This document shows, piece by piece, positions 1-14,240 of a stretch of DNA of 64,000 nt (within the stretch, counting starts at the first letter, position 1; every line of letters starts with the position of its first letter). The notes beneath the pieces were generated by a model. The model saw only the letters and a program-made list of their open reading frames with translations, did not search any database and was not told where the DNA came from. The stretch is taken from positions 434,001 through 498,000 of the forward strand of contig NW_026570287.1 in the NCBI RefSeq assembly GCF_019649055.1. The letters are read 5' to 3'. A program made the position numbers and the translations under genes. The stretch comes from Paramacrobiotus metropolitanus. Its lineage: Eukaryota; Tardigrada; Eutardigrada; Parachela; Macrobiotidae.

Positions 1-161
1 CTTTTCTCAAACGTTGTAATGAAAATGAACTTGAAATTTTTGATATATATTAATTTATTTGATAAGCACAGTTCCCGTGTGCATAATGATGATGCTGTAG
101 GGTTTCGTGTCACTAAATTAAAAAATAATACGTATATATTAATTTTTATTGGTTTTTGTAG

Positions 162-1301
162 ATTTTCGTTCGGGGTTTCCAGCTCTTACCGGCACGATGG
201 TTATGGCGTTTTTCCTGCATAATACCGTGGTGGCCATGACCACGGCCAGTAATCCTAACACGCGCAGCAGAGATACCGGCATTGCCTACATTTTGGCGTG
301 CATTACGTATCTTTACATCGGAATCACCGTCTATGTTACATTCCCTGAAAATAAAGGCACAATTCAAGATGTAAGCGAGCACCACTGGGCTTTGGTATTA
401 GGTCTTATACCCGGGCAGAAATTAACTGACCTTTTCCGTACCGAATTTTTTAACCGGACATTTCGTTTTGTTTAACCCCGGCTGTTATTGCAGAATTTTT
501 TGAAGAATTTTGCCAGTAGTGACGTTTTGGGGCTTGTAGCGCGAGCGCTGCTCTTGCTGCAAATGATCTCCATTTTCCCTCTTTTGGTGTACGTTACGCG
601 TATCCAGCTGGTTCGTCAACTCCTGCGACGTGACCCACAAAAGTAAACGCGACCTTACTGGGCTTTCCTTAATTTATTGGTGGCAGTGTGGAACATGTTC
701 TGATTTCCAGTTTCAAATGGATTCTAATCACCAGTGTCACCCTCATCAGCGCTGGAACGTTAATGGCGATATTCTTCCCCAAAATTGGCACAGTGTTGAG
801 GTATCGTGCACTGATAAAACCGATAAAATGCATAAAAAACTGAAAATAAAGTAATTTTCCCAATGCATAAAATTTGTTTTGTAGCTTGAAATTTGCATGA
901 AATGAAACCCATACGCCGAAATGTTCTGGCGCCGATTATGTTAGTACAACTCAGATAACGACGTCGTTTTCATTAAGCACTTGAGAAATTTTTTGGATTA
1001 TTGTAGTTAATAAGGGATTTTTAATGCGAGCGCAAAGCGTCATAAAGCTCTGAATGCATATAAGAGAAATGTGCCGTTTTTTGATATTACGCACATAAAA
1101 TGTTTGTTTTAAAAAAATGAATGGCTGTTTTACAGAGTGACGGGATCTTTGGCAGGATTGGCATTCTCCTTCACTCTGCCCTGCATCGTCTATCTGACGT
1201 ATCTGCGGCAAGAAGGCAAAACCACGCACGCCATCGTATGGACGCACCTGCTGATAATTCTCCTCGGCTTAATCAATTTCATTTCGCAATTTCTAATTTA
1301 A
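162..1301 (+). CDS. SLC38A9: SLC38A9-like lysosomal amino acid transporter, 3' part
   Basis: Four exons can be joined in frame: 162-370, 494-642, 711-800 and 1136-1301 (TAA at 1299-1301). The junctions are canonical GT-AG. The product matches the C-terminal half of SLC38A9. FPALTGTMVMAFFLHN corresponds to the family's conserved transmembrane segment. It is followed by AYILACITYLYIG, then a helix with LLLLQMISIFPLLVYVTR, then FFPKIGTVLR, and last LIILLGLINFISQFLI at the C terminus. In the family this is an 11-helix AAVT-type transporter on the lysosome that exports amino acids and signals arginine to Rag GTPases and mTORC1. The cytosolic N-terminal Rag-binding region and early helices lie upstream of the window, so the gene is partial. 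Bases 1-161 look like intron. No frame breaks are seen. Confidence 0.85.
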
Positions 1302-4300
1302 TGCCCCGAACCGATCCGGCTGACGCGTATATGCCGCCGTTACGGTCGACATGTAGCCATTAATAAGCATTCCACTATTGTCAATATGCGGAACACGGTA
1401 ATTTCTCATTTTTACTTAATGGAAGATTTATGGCTGCTGCGACATGCTTCGCAAAACGGCTTCACAGCAGCTGGACGAGGCCAGTACGTGTAATGGTTGC
1501 GCAAACACATATATCTGCGCGACGGTAAATGTCGAATGATGGCATTTCCAGTGCACGTTTATTATCATTATCGTTATTTCGCTTTTGGCCCTAATCAGTT
1601 GGGTGCGCCAAAAATGTATCTTTTTTGTTTTTACTTGTGGATGTATAGTGATTGCAAGGGAATGGTTAATGATTTGGCGCCAGGTTTTGTCCGTTTTTTG
1701 ATAAATGTGCTTTCATGGTTTCTGCCATATTTTTATAGACTTCACGGAGATAAATCAAAAATAAAATGACAAGTCTGGAATTGTGTGCTTCCTCTCATGA
1801 AAAATGTTTGCGAGGAGTTAAACAATAGACCATGCTGAAACAATAGACCCGCGGGAGTTTTTTTGTAGTAGCACTCTGCGTAATTGTTAAGTTTGCTTTC
1901 TAAAAATGGCTTATTTTCGATTAAAACAGTTTCCTTAAAGAATTCACATATAATTATGTAGATGACAAACTGCATGGCGTACAGTATTCGTAACGTTATT
2001 GATACACCGCGGGAAATTGTTTTCAACCAGCTAGCGCAAAACCCACGACGTTTACGTTATTATTTTCAAAAAAATACTGAAGTTATATTTGTCCGTTGAC
2101 CGTTGCCAGAGTCAAAGAATAGTCTTTTATTTTAAAATGCGGGGATATTTTCAGAAAAATTTTGCATGGAATATTAACAATCATGTGCCATAGTTAAACA
2201 TGCAGATTTTATTTTATTACCACAATGTCTAGATGGAACTGGAAAGAAACTTTGGGTGAGCGCCTACAAGTCACAATCAGCTAAATGAGTAATGATGAAT
2301 AGTGGCGCTTGTGTCATGCGTACATTGAGTGCCCATAAGAATTCTATCGTTCACATTGCATTGTGCGGTGATTTGTAAGATTTATCGGCTATAAATCGTC
2401 TATTTATGGCAGTAATCAACCAAATGTTTTGCCAGAAGTTCCGGAGTACTTGAGTATGTCGGGTAAAAAGCGTAAATCTTCCTGTTTTATGCGACGTATG
2501 GCTCGAAGGGTCAATACGCGCTAATCACGGAGCGGGCTTTATGCACCATTATAATGCTTGTGTAAACATATCATTACCGTCCGATATGGAAATGATATCC
2601 GTAGTAAATTAAAATCTAGCGGTAATTAAAGCTGCACCCTTTTGAAAAAGCCTCGTCCGTACTGCAGGAAAATAATATGTTATTAGAAGCTATACACCCG
2701 GTATCTAATTTTTACCGGTAATAGTAAGCATAGGCTTACTCAACAACAAAAATTAATCAAGACTGGGTACGAGAATAATGTTAGAAATGCTATAATCAAA
2801 TAATTTTAAATAAGTTTATCATGTTTACAGCCAGACTTTCTTAAAATTTCGAATAGCGTTTTTATTATAGTATTATGATAGGACCCTTTGACCATGACAC
2901 AGTGATTCCTCCTGTTTGTGTATATATGTAGATATAAGCAAGTACAAGTACGAAAGGACGCAAGCGCACTGTAAAACTCGTGTACAGAGTATGGAATACC
3001 AGATAAATATATGCCGCAATCTCGATTTCATAGGGGTGTAAAGTTGATGGGAGATATATATCAGCAGCTCCTGTTAATAATGTCGCAGCTTGTTAACGCT
3101 CGACTTCCTTCTCCCAGTCGTCAGGGATGGTCTACAGAACGGAAGTGCGATTAGGTCGCTGCCGGCACATGTACAGTAGTGTGCATGTCAGACGCATTGA
3201 AACATGGCTGCCAGCCAAGACGCTGCATGCAGTGATAAAAGAGCGGCTGCGATTCTTAGCCGCGATATCTGTCCGTCTAACAGCATCCTCCATCATCCGT
3301 TGTCACTGCTGATTGTGTTAATGCGTGGAATGTTTGGTCTCAAAAAGCAATTTCCTATTTTGCTATGCTTCCGCCAGTTATCATTAATATCGGGCTAACC
3401 GGAAACAAGGTCTACTGCAGACACTGATGACCGGCCCCGTCAACATGCTCCCAAAATACCCGACAATCATCCATATCACGTTATGTTATCGTTTTTCTGC
3501 AAACAAAGATTTTATTTACGAGGCTAAATGATATTTGCTTAACATTATTTACCGCATGAGATGTGATGTGGTGCATAAAGTGTTTCTATCGGTAGAAATA
3601 CAGTTAAATCCCAAGGTTTTTGAAACTTAATAGTTTAGATTGATGAGATGACTTCATAGGTCAGGTACCAAATATGTTACAAGAAGGCACGCATAACTAT
3701 GTATTACATATCATTAAGTAAATGTCAAATCGTGATTTTACAGTGCATTGTCCTGACACATCGTATGAATACCATCGAGACAGCATCCTGGCAAGCATTA
3801 CGAATAAATTTAAGTGTTATTTTGTTTTTCCGATTTCTGAAACGTAATTCCGCTTTCAGTATTATACTGTCAGCGCTGTTGTAAGTATTTTAGAGTTCTG
3901 GTTTATCGATTTCGAGAAACTGTGCATTTTTATTTGAATTTAGACTATCTAATGCAAAGGTTTAATATTAAGTGCGAGATGCTGCGCCGCATGTCTTTAT
4001 TTGTGTTGTGTACCTTGTGCGCAGTCAGCGCTGTCCTCTTGAATAGAGGATGGATTTTTATTTTTGGGTTGTTACATTATTTTAAAATATCAAGGTTATA
4101 ATAGCTTTAGTGATAGTAACAGCACTGCATAGTGCCGTGCTGGGCAAGCCAACATACTCGCAGTATCGCATCATAATACTCGTATAAACCTCAAGAATCA
4201 TGGCTCATGACGATGGCTGCATTCGAGCCGTTACAAAAAAGCACGGCTGCGGAAATTCCTTCGTACAGTGTCAAGGTATACTTTATACAGTTCTTGCGGT

Positions 4301-6486
4301 TACTTGTTCTAAATGTGATGAAGCACGAAATCAGTGCACAGATAAGTAGACTGTGCTTCAATAAAAACAAAAATGAATTTGTGCACTTTTATTTGACTGT
4401 CGTACAAAAAATAGAGCAGCAAGACATTAAGAAAATTGGTAGAAGGAAAACTGCGCGCCACGTTCATTAAATAAAAGATGCGGCTCAGTATTGGGTATTG
4501 GTACGGTATATTGTTTTATTAATATTTTGTGAGCATTAAATTATTTATTGACAAGAAATCAGCTGAAAAATAACAGCAAGGTCACGACAAAATATCCACG
4601 GTCAACTTTACTGAGCTGTGGTCAGTTTTTTGCATGGTCGCAGTGGCGCATTGCAGACGTTCACAAGCTGCGCAATCCGCTGTGCATGAGAAACTGAAAA
4701 GACAATGATGACACAGTCGGAAAGGATATCGATGAGGGAAATATTGCCGCATCTACGGGAATTTTTGTTGCTTATAATGATCATGATGGATGATGTCATT
4801 CATGCGAGGTAATGATGCGAATATTCACAACACGCTGTTGACATCCATCATGCACAAGATCATATGCATGCTGCATGACTGAGCTACATATGCATGCGCA
4901 ATGTTGTAACTAAATTTCCTGTACAAATAAAATAAAATTGATGTTCAGAATCCTAACGTCGCCGGTAAGTGTAAAGGAAGAAGAAGTGCGTAAGCTTTAG
5001 CTACTTGCTTCTCAAGATTCTGTTGATTTACATACTTCCTGTACGGGTTAAAGTTATGTGCAACTGTTAAAGGATAAAAACACCGGCCCATAAAATATTT
5101 CCGCTAGAGTAGCCATTATGTTAGTCGTATATTTACGGATACAATATAGGGTCTATCTGAAGCTTTAAGCAATGCAAATGCTCGAAAAACCTTTTTTTAA
5201 ATTTCGTAGCAACATTCATGTTTGAAACCTTAGAATAAATAATTATTAAGATCCAAGGTGGTCAGAAACTTGCAGTTGCATATTTTGAACTACTCTTTCC
5301 AGTCATGTCACATTTTTGCTTTTCCCAGGCGAGATTTACTTTTAATTACTGTAAGTAGAACTCGTGATACGGTGCAGCTTAACAATTCTCGAATACGCTG
5401 AAAGCATTCCTTTTCGGTGCTAATTATGATTTATGATGATTACACCAATAAATTAAATCTAACAGCGTAAGCCTACGCAGAACACAAGCATTATGTAAGG
5501 CGGTATGATTACTATTTCTGTGGCACTAGCTTAACGAATCTCTTAATGAATGCAATTAACGTCGTTTCAAACGTCGTGTTGCAACAGAGGTACCGTATAC
5601 TGCTGCAAAAGTGACTGTGCTTCTGTTTTCTAAAGATAGCAAATGTTTTAAATAAAATTATACGCCGCGAACCGGCTTCGCAGCAAGTAGGCTTAGCAAT
5701 TACACCGTCAGATGCAATTGATTTAATTCTGTTATAGCCTATGGTCGAGAAACTATAGCGCCCATGAATAATTACATGAATTAATTTTTTCCTGTATCTC
5801 ATTCTGGCTTTTGTTTGCACGACCACAGGACAATGTTTTTTGAGCCTGCAGTTCTGTGTGACTTATACACGGTGGCGTTTACGGTAGTAAAATTATAGTG
5901 TCTAGTTGACTGTTTAATAACAGTATCCGATAATTACAGACGTCAAAAGCGAAATTATAGCTATATGATGACCGTAATTACGTAGTGGTCCAGCCAGCCG
6001 CGATGATTTGGCAGGCAACATAGTTGTCGAAGCGGAAAACGCAAAGGATGGATTATTATTCGGTGTGCTGTTACAAGCCGGCAATTATGCCAGTCAAGAG
6101 CCATCGGGTACCACATGCACTATGACATTATAGTCTGTATACCTCCTAATTACCACGCTCAACAAACCTACTGGTAACTTCAACCCGCCATCCTGTTTAC
6201 CGTGAAATGCTGATGGATTCGGGCGACAATTGTTTAGTCAGTTGTGTTTTTCTAAAATTACCAATCAGCACATAGAATCTTTGCGGAAATATCTTTCAGT
6301 TCCAAAATTTTTCAGTAGATCAAGTAGTACAGTAATCCAGTAAGTACGGAAATACTTCTCATCCAGAATGTATCTATATGATAAATGTAATACAGCTGTT
6401 TTTGTCTTTAATTTTAATCTTAGTGCTTTTAGGTACGTATGTATCACCTACAAAAAGTGAACAACAAAATTTGCCCAGCTTAAAAA

Positions 6487-6536
6487 GGTTTGAGCCAAGT
6501 GCTTCTAGATCTGTAGCAAGTGGTTTGAGCCAAGTG
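6487..6536. repeat. Short direct repeat, 15-bp unit, 35-bp spacing
   Basis: GGTTTGAGCCAAGTG occurs at 6487-6501 and again at 6522-6536. This is a minor local duplication in noncoding DNA with no known role. Confidence 0.6.
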
Positions 6537-8069
6537 ATTCGTACGTATAGCGGCGCTGTGATAACGCTGCCGGAAACAACTGCATGAAACAAACAGATTT
6601 TGCTTTCCGCGGTTCTAAATCAGTTAGAATTATTCAAATTAGACAAAAGCTGGTTAAATAATTTTGGATGTTAGCTACTCGTAGGTAGTTTAGCCAACAG
6701 TTGTTATTACTGCCTAACTATAAGACATAAGTTACTGTGTTACTCCCGTCTTGGTTAATTTGAAAGGACATTGTGGATGCATGGACTAAAAGGATAACGC
6801 TTTAGCATCATTGCTAAACAATTTGGTTTATTAATTCAGTATTTAGGAGAGCAAAACAGACTAGAATAGTATACTGTGCATATTCGTCTTTCACTACGGT
6901 TACAACTGCATGAAACAAACACGCACATGCGACTGCGATGCGCATTGTGAGCTTGGAATATTTTTTACTGCTAAAGTGATAATTATACGACGAAAAGGCC
7001 AAGCATATGATTTACGGCGTTCTGCAAAATATAATTGCGGCCAGGTATATCATTTCCTAGTGCACGTGCTGGAGGGTGTGGTGAGTCTGGCAAATAAACA
7101 GTGGCAAGTGAGAGTTTTATGGTGACAAACGCTTTGTGATTACTAAATGATAAATGGCTCCCTTCAGTTTTTAGATTATGACGGATCAGTGTTTTGGTGA
7201 AATTTAATGATAATTTATGTGGACATCCAACGTTGGTATTACAAGAAATGAGCGCACTGCAGTCTTATACGCGCATTATTTTACTATTTGCGCTTTCGGG
7301 CCTCTTTGTGCGGCATTATCGAACACAGTCATACAATCAATCAGCTCGCATTACTCCCGACCGGTCAATTTAGCCAACTATCGAAAATATTAAATACAGA
7401 GTGTATATGCACCAGTTATTATAGTGGAGCAAAAAAATGCAGCCACGACTGTACCGCTTATTGATTTAAATATTCGAACGCTATAGGACTGCATAAATAA
7501 CTATACTACAAGTCATGGTTAAATATCAATCATCGGTCTTGTGATAATTAAAATCTGTCGGATATTTCAGTTGTGAGAGGAGAAAAACAAAAGGATATAT
7601 CGATCAAATGTCAAAGCTGTCAGATGTAAACATGAAATTTATGCTGATTACAGGTAACAGTCTTCCAATTCAATCCAATATTGGCGCCGGCTCATGGCAG
7701 GCTTATTCAGTACAGTATATTTAATCTCGAATAGAGTAGGTCTATATCACTTATTTATGCATAAAAAGTTGCTGTGTTTTATCGTCACCAAGGGGATATC
7801 AAAGACAGTCTAAAAAGTGCAACTGGCATAGTTACACCATTCACAGCCACACATTAATAAAGTAAATTTTAAGGAAAATGCATTTCGTTTACATAAACAC
7901 AGAATTTCTATACGTGTTTAGTAATTATCTCTATTACGTGTTCATTAGTTTTACCAAAAATTTTAAAAGCACATGCTGGTCATACTAAATCCACACAAAA
8001 AATTAATCCAAAGTTCCGCAGACTGTAACACAAAGTGAAGTCCATGCACATACCTACCTCTACAACTCT

Positions 8070-8099
8070 AGATCTACTACAAACATATGTAGTAGATCT
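8070..8099. repeat. Perfect 12-bp inverted repeat (small hairpin)
   Basis: AGATCTACTACA at 8070-8081 is exactly complementary to TGTAGTAGATCT at 8088-8099, with a 6-base loop. The stem is too short for a typical miRNA precursor and no function is evident. Confidence 0.6.
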
Positions 8100-11000
8100 T
8101 TATGTATTGATGGTTCTTTATGTATTCCACAGAAAATTTCAGAATTATCGGTGTGATAATGGAAGCCACATTAAAAGCAGAAATTTTAACATCATTCTTA
8201 AATTTACATGTTTTTGATTTTCTGTATAGGTTTTGGCTTCGCCTGTATAAAGAGCTAATGAGTTCTTTCAACGCTGGAAAACAAAATCATGATCATTTAG
8301 TGTGTTTGTATAAACAAACATGAAACAGTTTGGAGAAAGTTAGCCTTGAAACAGAGGCATGGAATATAAAAAGTGAACGTGACCTTTTTCGAACCAGAAA
8401 CCAGAAACATACCGGCAACTCAAACAATGACAGCGTTCTATGCGTTTTTGCCGGCTGGACCCATCACATTTCAAATTAGAACTCAACACAAGCCGTGTCA
8501 AATTCTTAATGTGCTGTTGAAGACGTCATTGGCAGTGGTGCATGCAGCCGGCTGCCGGCGTTCGCAGCATCCCGATGCTTAGTGGCGACGGAAAAAAACA
8601 ACAGCCGACGGAAGATTTATGAGCATGGCTTTTATGGTTGCTGATGAGAATAGATGAGCGAAATGTCTATAATGTAATAAGCGGATGTATGCGACTGTTT
8701 TTCCTTTGACTGCTGCAGAAATCTGACTGATGATCGTAGTGCTGTGTCGATCGGCGCGTTGTCGATCGTGAGGAGGGGAAATTTAATATGAAACACACTG
8801 CCTGCCAGTCGGATGATGGCCGGCGTTCCTTGTGTGCCGGCTCGATGCTTTATGTGAGCGAGTCATTGTGAAAGAATTCATGATAAATTGATGCGACATT
8901 AAGGAGCGAAGAGCCGGATTTTTCTTGAACATATTGGCCATTTATTATTGTGAAAAGACAACTGAGCATCGTTTGTCATCTTACTGTAAACTTCTGCTCA
9001 TTTTTCCCAATCTCCATCCCCACAGGATGTTAGGCGAGATGACGGCGCTCGTGACAGTTTGAAAATGCTATCATGTCATGTTTCTTGGCCGTGAGCTTTG
9101 TTACTGGGACTTGTAACGCTATTAATGCCGGCGTACAAGTGAAAAATGAGCACGCACTCTGCATCTGGCTTCCACTTCCACATCCACAAGGGCACCAACC
9201 ACAAGTTCATCGGAAATATTCTGGAAACCTACATTAGTGTTATCAATTAAAGTTTATTTGGGATTCAATTTTAAATGCATGACTTTTTCTGCAACACCGA
9301 TTTTTGAATTATGGGTTCACAATCAGTAACCCGATTTGATAATTTATCTTTAATTTTTAGAATTGATTACAGTGTACATCTTACCAAAAGTTTTAACATT
9401 TATCCGTTACTACACTGTAATTATGAGTAAGAATGACATAAGCTGCCTTAAAAGTAAAGGCCGAAAACTCGTCGTGCGTGTTATACAGCAAATGTTATTT
9501 TTCCTTTGTAACATGCGATCGCATATATCATATCCTCTTATAAACATTACCTTACAACGTCTGTAAAAGTACAAATAGTCAGATTACCTATCCCGATATT
9601 TGTGGAATTTATTAAAAGTTTATTTCCAGTCATTAGAAGCACCATATTAGGCATCTACATGATAAGCGGCACGTTATAATAATAAAAGATTTGCTTGTCT
9701 GGGTTCGTCAGGTGACCGGAAGTGGCGCTTTCGTTTTCTGATGTGCAGAATCTTAAGTCACAAACGAACCACAATTAATTTAAATATTTATGTCTTAGTG
9801 TACAACACCCCAAAAAACTAATGGCATGTACAATATGTATACTTGCCTTGTTCCATTTTGCCAGATTGCATTTTTCTCCTGGTTTCTGTAAATTCGGAAT
9901 GATCGCTGCACTTGTTCAGTACTCTGTATGTCGAACGCGGTGTTTTAATTACGCTTTTGATATATTTTCTTTTAGCTGACTGGTGAGTGTTTACCGCAGG
10001 ACAGCGCAGGTTCACCTCTAACCCGCTTGCGCTTTTTGAAAAATTGACACACGGTTTACAATTAACGAAAGTGCATAATTATAATCCAATAGCGAAAATT
10101 ATCCTCGGCTTCTAATTTGATCCGTGTACAGCTGATTAACCAATTTCCTATTGACGTTCACGCAAGAACTAACGATACATCATTGCTAATTTGTTGATGC
10201 CGCGCATTCAGATATAAAAACGCTGGCCTCAGGAACGTTAAGACTATCTTAACTGGTCAGTGTAGATGCCGGCTAAATCGGATATTAATGAAATTTCTCA
10301 TTTAATTGATGGTATTTATCTAGGGTAAACTGGCTTAATGCAATGGGCACTAAAAGAGAATATTGATATGCTATTCCAGTGCACACGATGTCTTCAATCG
10401 ACATTAGTTGTTCAATGCGGAATGTCGAGTAAATTTGTTAAATGATTAATCTGTGTGGGTAACGGCTTGTTTTTAATTGCTAGATAAGCACAGTCGATAT
10501 TGGCCGGCCGCCGCCGACGGCAGCTCTCTCTTGATCGCTCGACAGTCTGTGCACCGCATGAATCGACTTATCAAGAAAAGTGTTACTTGTATTCTTGGAG
10601 AATCATACAATTTGTTCTAATCGACTGACTGTTAATGGATCAGAATTCCCTTGATTGAAAATCAATATTCCCAAGACTGGCGTGTTATGTTGATCCAGAA
10701 ATGTCAAGGGAATTAATGTCGACACTATCTCTCGTCGACCACGGCATGCAACACCGGTGCCGGGTGCAGTAACCGTCAACTACAGGCGGGAGGTTGAATT
10801 TAAAGATAAAATGGCTCGAAGAGTTCGAAGCTCTTTTTCTGAAACTATAATGTTCTGAATTTAATTTAATAGTTCAGCTTCTTGCCTTCGTAGTCTTTCT
10901 TATAATACTGCAGAAAGAAAAATAGAAATTCAAGCGAAGTGTCGTAATATTACAGAATAACAAACGGTCGCTATCGGCATCAAACGAACCGGAAGTAGTT

Positions 11001-11381
11001 TTCTCAACTGTTTATCTCGTTCTATATTGCATTTCTTATTCGATATCAACTGCAGCCTTTTCCACAACATTTGTACATAACTATAAGTTCCATAAAACAA
11101 ACAGCAACAAAAAAACAACATGTAAATTTTTGATTCGGCATTCACAGTCTTCAAGACAACAGTAAATTTAGTATAACAGTAGTAGTTTGTAGGTTGTACA
11201 AATCTCATACCGTGAGCCACATAAACACACAGCAATGCCGTTTAATGTGGCACAAACCATAAAAGCCTCATTTCCACTACGAAACTGTCATACTTCCTCC
11301 GGTCCATCTGGTGACCCCGAGAAAACCAGGCGTGAATTCCTTTACACACCAGTCCATAATTCCGGCAGATACCGAACCTCC

Positions 11382-14240
11382 TTAGAACGGAGGCCGGTAG
11401 TACGAGTACGGCGAAGGCGAGAAGAAGCCGGGTGTTGGTCCGTTGGCGGCGTTAGGCCACAGACTGGAGTAGGGTGAGCCCAGGCCGGGTACGGCGGTCG
11501 GCTTATAAGGATTGTAGCGGGAAGCGGCAGCCGCTGCCGCCGCGGCGGCGGTCGGGTTCAGACCCGCCAGGGAAGGGAACCGGCTAAGATAGGAGGCATA
11601 GGAGGCGTAGGCGCTCTGCAGGGGATCGGTAGCGCCGCTGGCCGCCGTGAGACTCGGGACTGAGAGATTCGTATGGGTGCGGAGATGAGCAAATAATTCT
11701 TCACTGGTCAGAAACTGCTTTCCGCAGCAACGCTCCGGCATGCCGGGCGTCACCCAGCCACACACGAGATTCTTGTTGGATGGGAGTCCATTGGCGAGGG
11801 ATGAATATGAACCTACGATATCAAAACGATTTGTCAGTTTGAAATTCTCGCTGACAAATACTGCAGCAAATTAAAGACTGCACGAGACACAATCGTAGTG
11901 GACAGACACACATACTTCTTTATCTCTGTTTTCATATGCTCTACGCCGCAATCCACATAGTCTATTATTAGCTGGAAAACAAACTTACGTTATTTACATT
12001 ATTACATTATTTAGGTATGTTCAAAAATCGCAAAAAATAAATTATGCATGGTGAAGTTGAGAGAACACAATTTTAAAACGTTGCTAATAAATTCGAAGCC
12101 CTGTGTGATAAATTTTAGTTGAAAAACTGTTGCAAATCTTAGTTAACAAGTAAGAAGAATGCACAGTAACTGCCCAGAACTTTTTCATTTCGATCGGTAC
12201 AATTTACAGCACTTGAGATCTTTCGTATAAAAGTATTACGACAACAATACTACGTATCGATAATATGGCAGTCCTTTAGTGTGGGATAACAATAGAAATA
12301 TTATTATTAGTAGCATAAAATACAACATTCATAAAGTGCAACATTTTTCGATGCGTTGAGCTAAGGTAGTTGTACACTGCTCACTAAAATTGACGTTTCT
12401 GTGGCTTTGCGGCGCGGCGTTCTTTACTTTGGCCCGTATACAGCGGCCATAAACATAAAACATAGTTATATCGACAGAGGCCTGCCAAAAAGATTTACAG
12501 CCGCTGCAAAGTCATCTGCATTTTTACGTCCTAATCAACCACTTTTTACGGGCACATAAAGATTAGACCAGTGGTAATATACCGGCCTAGCATGGAAACA
12601 AAAACCCGTTCCGCCACGAATCCAAGCCCATTAAGTGAGTGGAAAAATAGTCACTTAAAAAGATTTTGATTGGTAATGTATAACGAGTGGTCTGTACATC
12701 TTTCCCGGGCATTGGGTTTTTATATACAACGGTCAATAATAAAATCTCACAATTGCTGAAATGAGCATTCAGTTACGGTAGGCGCGTTCTCGACAAGACA
12801 CTTTGGTAGTTGTACACACAACCTTGTCGCTGGTGCAGAGAAGCGCATAAAGAGCAAATTATTTCCCCGGCGTTGATACATTATGACAGGGTAGTAATGA
12901 TGAGCATGGTGTGGTGATCATGAAAAGCGGCACTGCAGTACTTACTTAATGCGCTATAATCCATGGGAACAGTGGGATTAGTTCCGCAGTGCATCGACGG
13001 CGAACAGCCATAACAGAAGGGATCACGGCAAGCATACGGCAGCATGCCGGGCATGGGCAGGCCGGCGGGCGTTTTCAGTCGTGCCGCCGCGGCGAAGTTC
13101 AGTGGATCACTCAGCGGTGAACTCGAGCCCGGGATAGGGTGCCGGGATGGAGGCGGATAGTGGTAAATTACTGCTGGATTTAGCCGGTGAGGGGCTCTGC
13201 TTGGCCGATGGACTCTTGGATTTGCGATCATCGCGCTCGGGCGGCGGCTTGGTGTCGGCAGTGTCGACGGTGTCGGCTTTGGAGGATTTGTCTTTGTCTT
13301 TGCGGTCTTTGGTCGTAGTGTCGCGGTCGGGTTTGGACTCCTTCGGTGGCTCGTCGGACTTATCGCGAGATTCTTTTACTTTCTTCTCAGATTTTTCAAC
13401 GGCGTCCGGGCTACGGCGGGGCCGCTTGTTCTCACTACCGCCACTGGAGTTTGGTGGGGATTTTTTAGATGACGGCGGAAGTTCGACGGCTTTGATGCTC
13501 TTCGACATGTCCGGTGCGCCGATACTGTTGCAGGTGGCAGCCAGCATGGCTAATGGACTTTTTTGCGCATCGAGCTAAACGAGTACAGGAAATATTAACT
13601 TAAAAGTCAACAAAGTACTGTAATCAAATCAAAATTACGGATAGTACCGATAACTAAAGTTAGACAACTGCAATACCGAGCGTACGAGTATATTATGAGA
13701 CTGTGGTAATACTGAATAAAAAACTTCAAATATCTATATTAAATACTTGAGCTCTTATGCATCGAGAACAAATGCAAATATACAAATTAAAACACTTCAG
13801 TGCACTGCTTTCGTAAAAGAACAAATTCTTGTTAAGCAGGTGGTAAAGCACAATAACGCTTCGTGATAAAAATAAACAACTGTCAATTATTTAAGTTTGC
13901 TAAAATACCAGACAGTAGGCATTACTATGGTATTGATTGTATAAGTTGTACTATAACTGCTGAATGGGAATAAAGTACAGCATAGTTAACGGAACGTAAT
14001 CCAAGTGTACAGTACATAGAATAATCATAATTTACCATTTACAAATATAAATACTCCGCGGGATTTAAAGCGTGAAAACCTGAGTTTCGCATACATATAT
14101 AAATCAAATAGCAAAATTGTTTGCATAGCAGTAATTAGAGACTTTGCACTGTTAAAGATGCTTACAGGTGTTGGTAGGGGCGATATATAATCCGGTCTAA
14201 CATATTGATTAGCGGAAGTGGACGCCGTGTGGCTAATCAT
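11382..14240 (-). CDS. NocA/Elbow (ZNF503/ZNF703-like) NET-family zinc-finger protein
   Basis: Three - strand exons are supported: 14240-14166 (5' limit uncertain, ATG at 14240-14238), 13574-12946 and 11812-11382 (stop). Exon 1 encodes VRPDYISPLPTP, which joins LDAQKSPLAMLAATCNSIG. This matches the Sp motif ELDAKKSPLALLAQTC of ZNF703. A long Lys/Ser/Pro-rich stretch follows, then SSSPL and YACRDPFCYGC (the family's CRDPYC box). The single C2H2 finger is VCGWVTP...CCGKQFLTSEELFAHLRTH, followed by a poly-Ala run and a Tyr/Pro-rich tail (SRYNPYKP, YSYYRPPF). Family members are nuclear transcriptional co-repressors in limb, trachea and eye patterning. Exon 2 needs a one-base frame change near 13130-13230 (see findings). 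No FKPY-type Groucho motif is visible in the exons found. The upstream exon encoding the extreme N terminus was not found. Confidence 0.82.

Larger units (their letters stand above)
1302..11381. other. 10-kb stretch without recognisable genes
   Basis: No reading frame here has family resemblance or convincing splice-bounded exons on either strand. The open frames present are short, mostly start at non-ATG codons and have AT-rich, low-information translations. Small repeats are visible and listed separately (6487-6536, 8070-8099). The stretch lies 3' of the transporter gene and 3' of the NET zinc-finger gene, so it may hold UTR and regulatory DNA. No specific site can be supported from the sequence alone. 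Confidence 0.5.

Noticed and set aside
9146-9250. His-rich 34-codon ATG frame (HFHIHKGTNHK)
   Set aside because: Too short, with no splice partner and no homologue known to me; probably chance.
13147-13578. 143-codon + strand frame opposite the zinc-finger gene
   Set aside because: Antisense shadow of the Lys/Ser-rich coding exon; the - strand frame has the family motifs.
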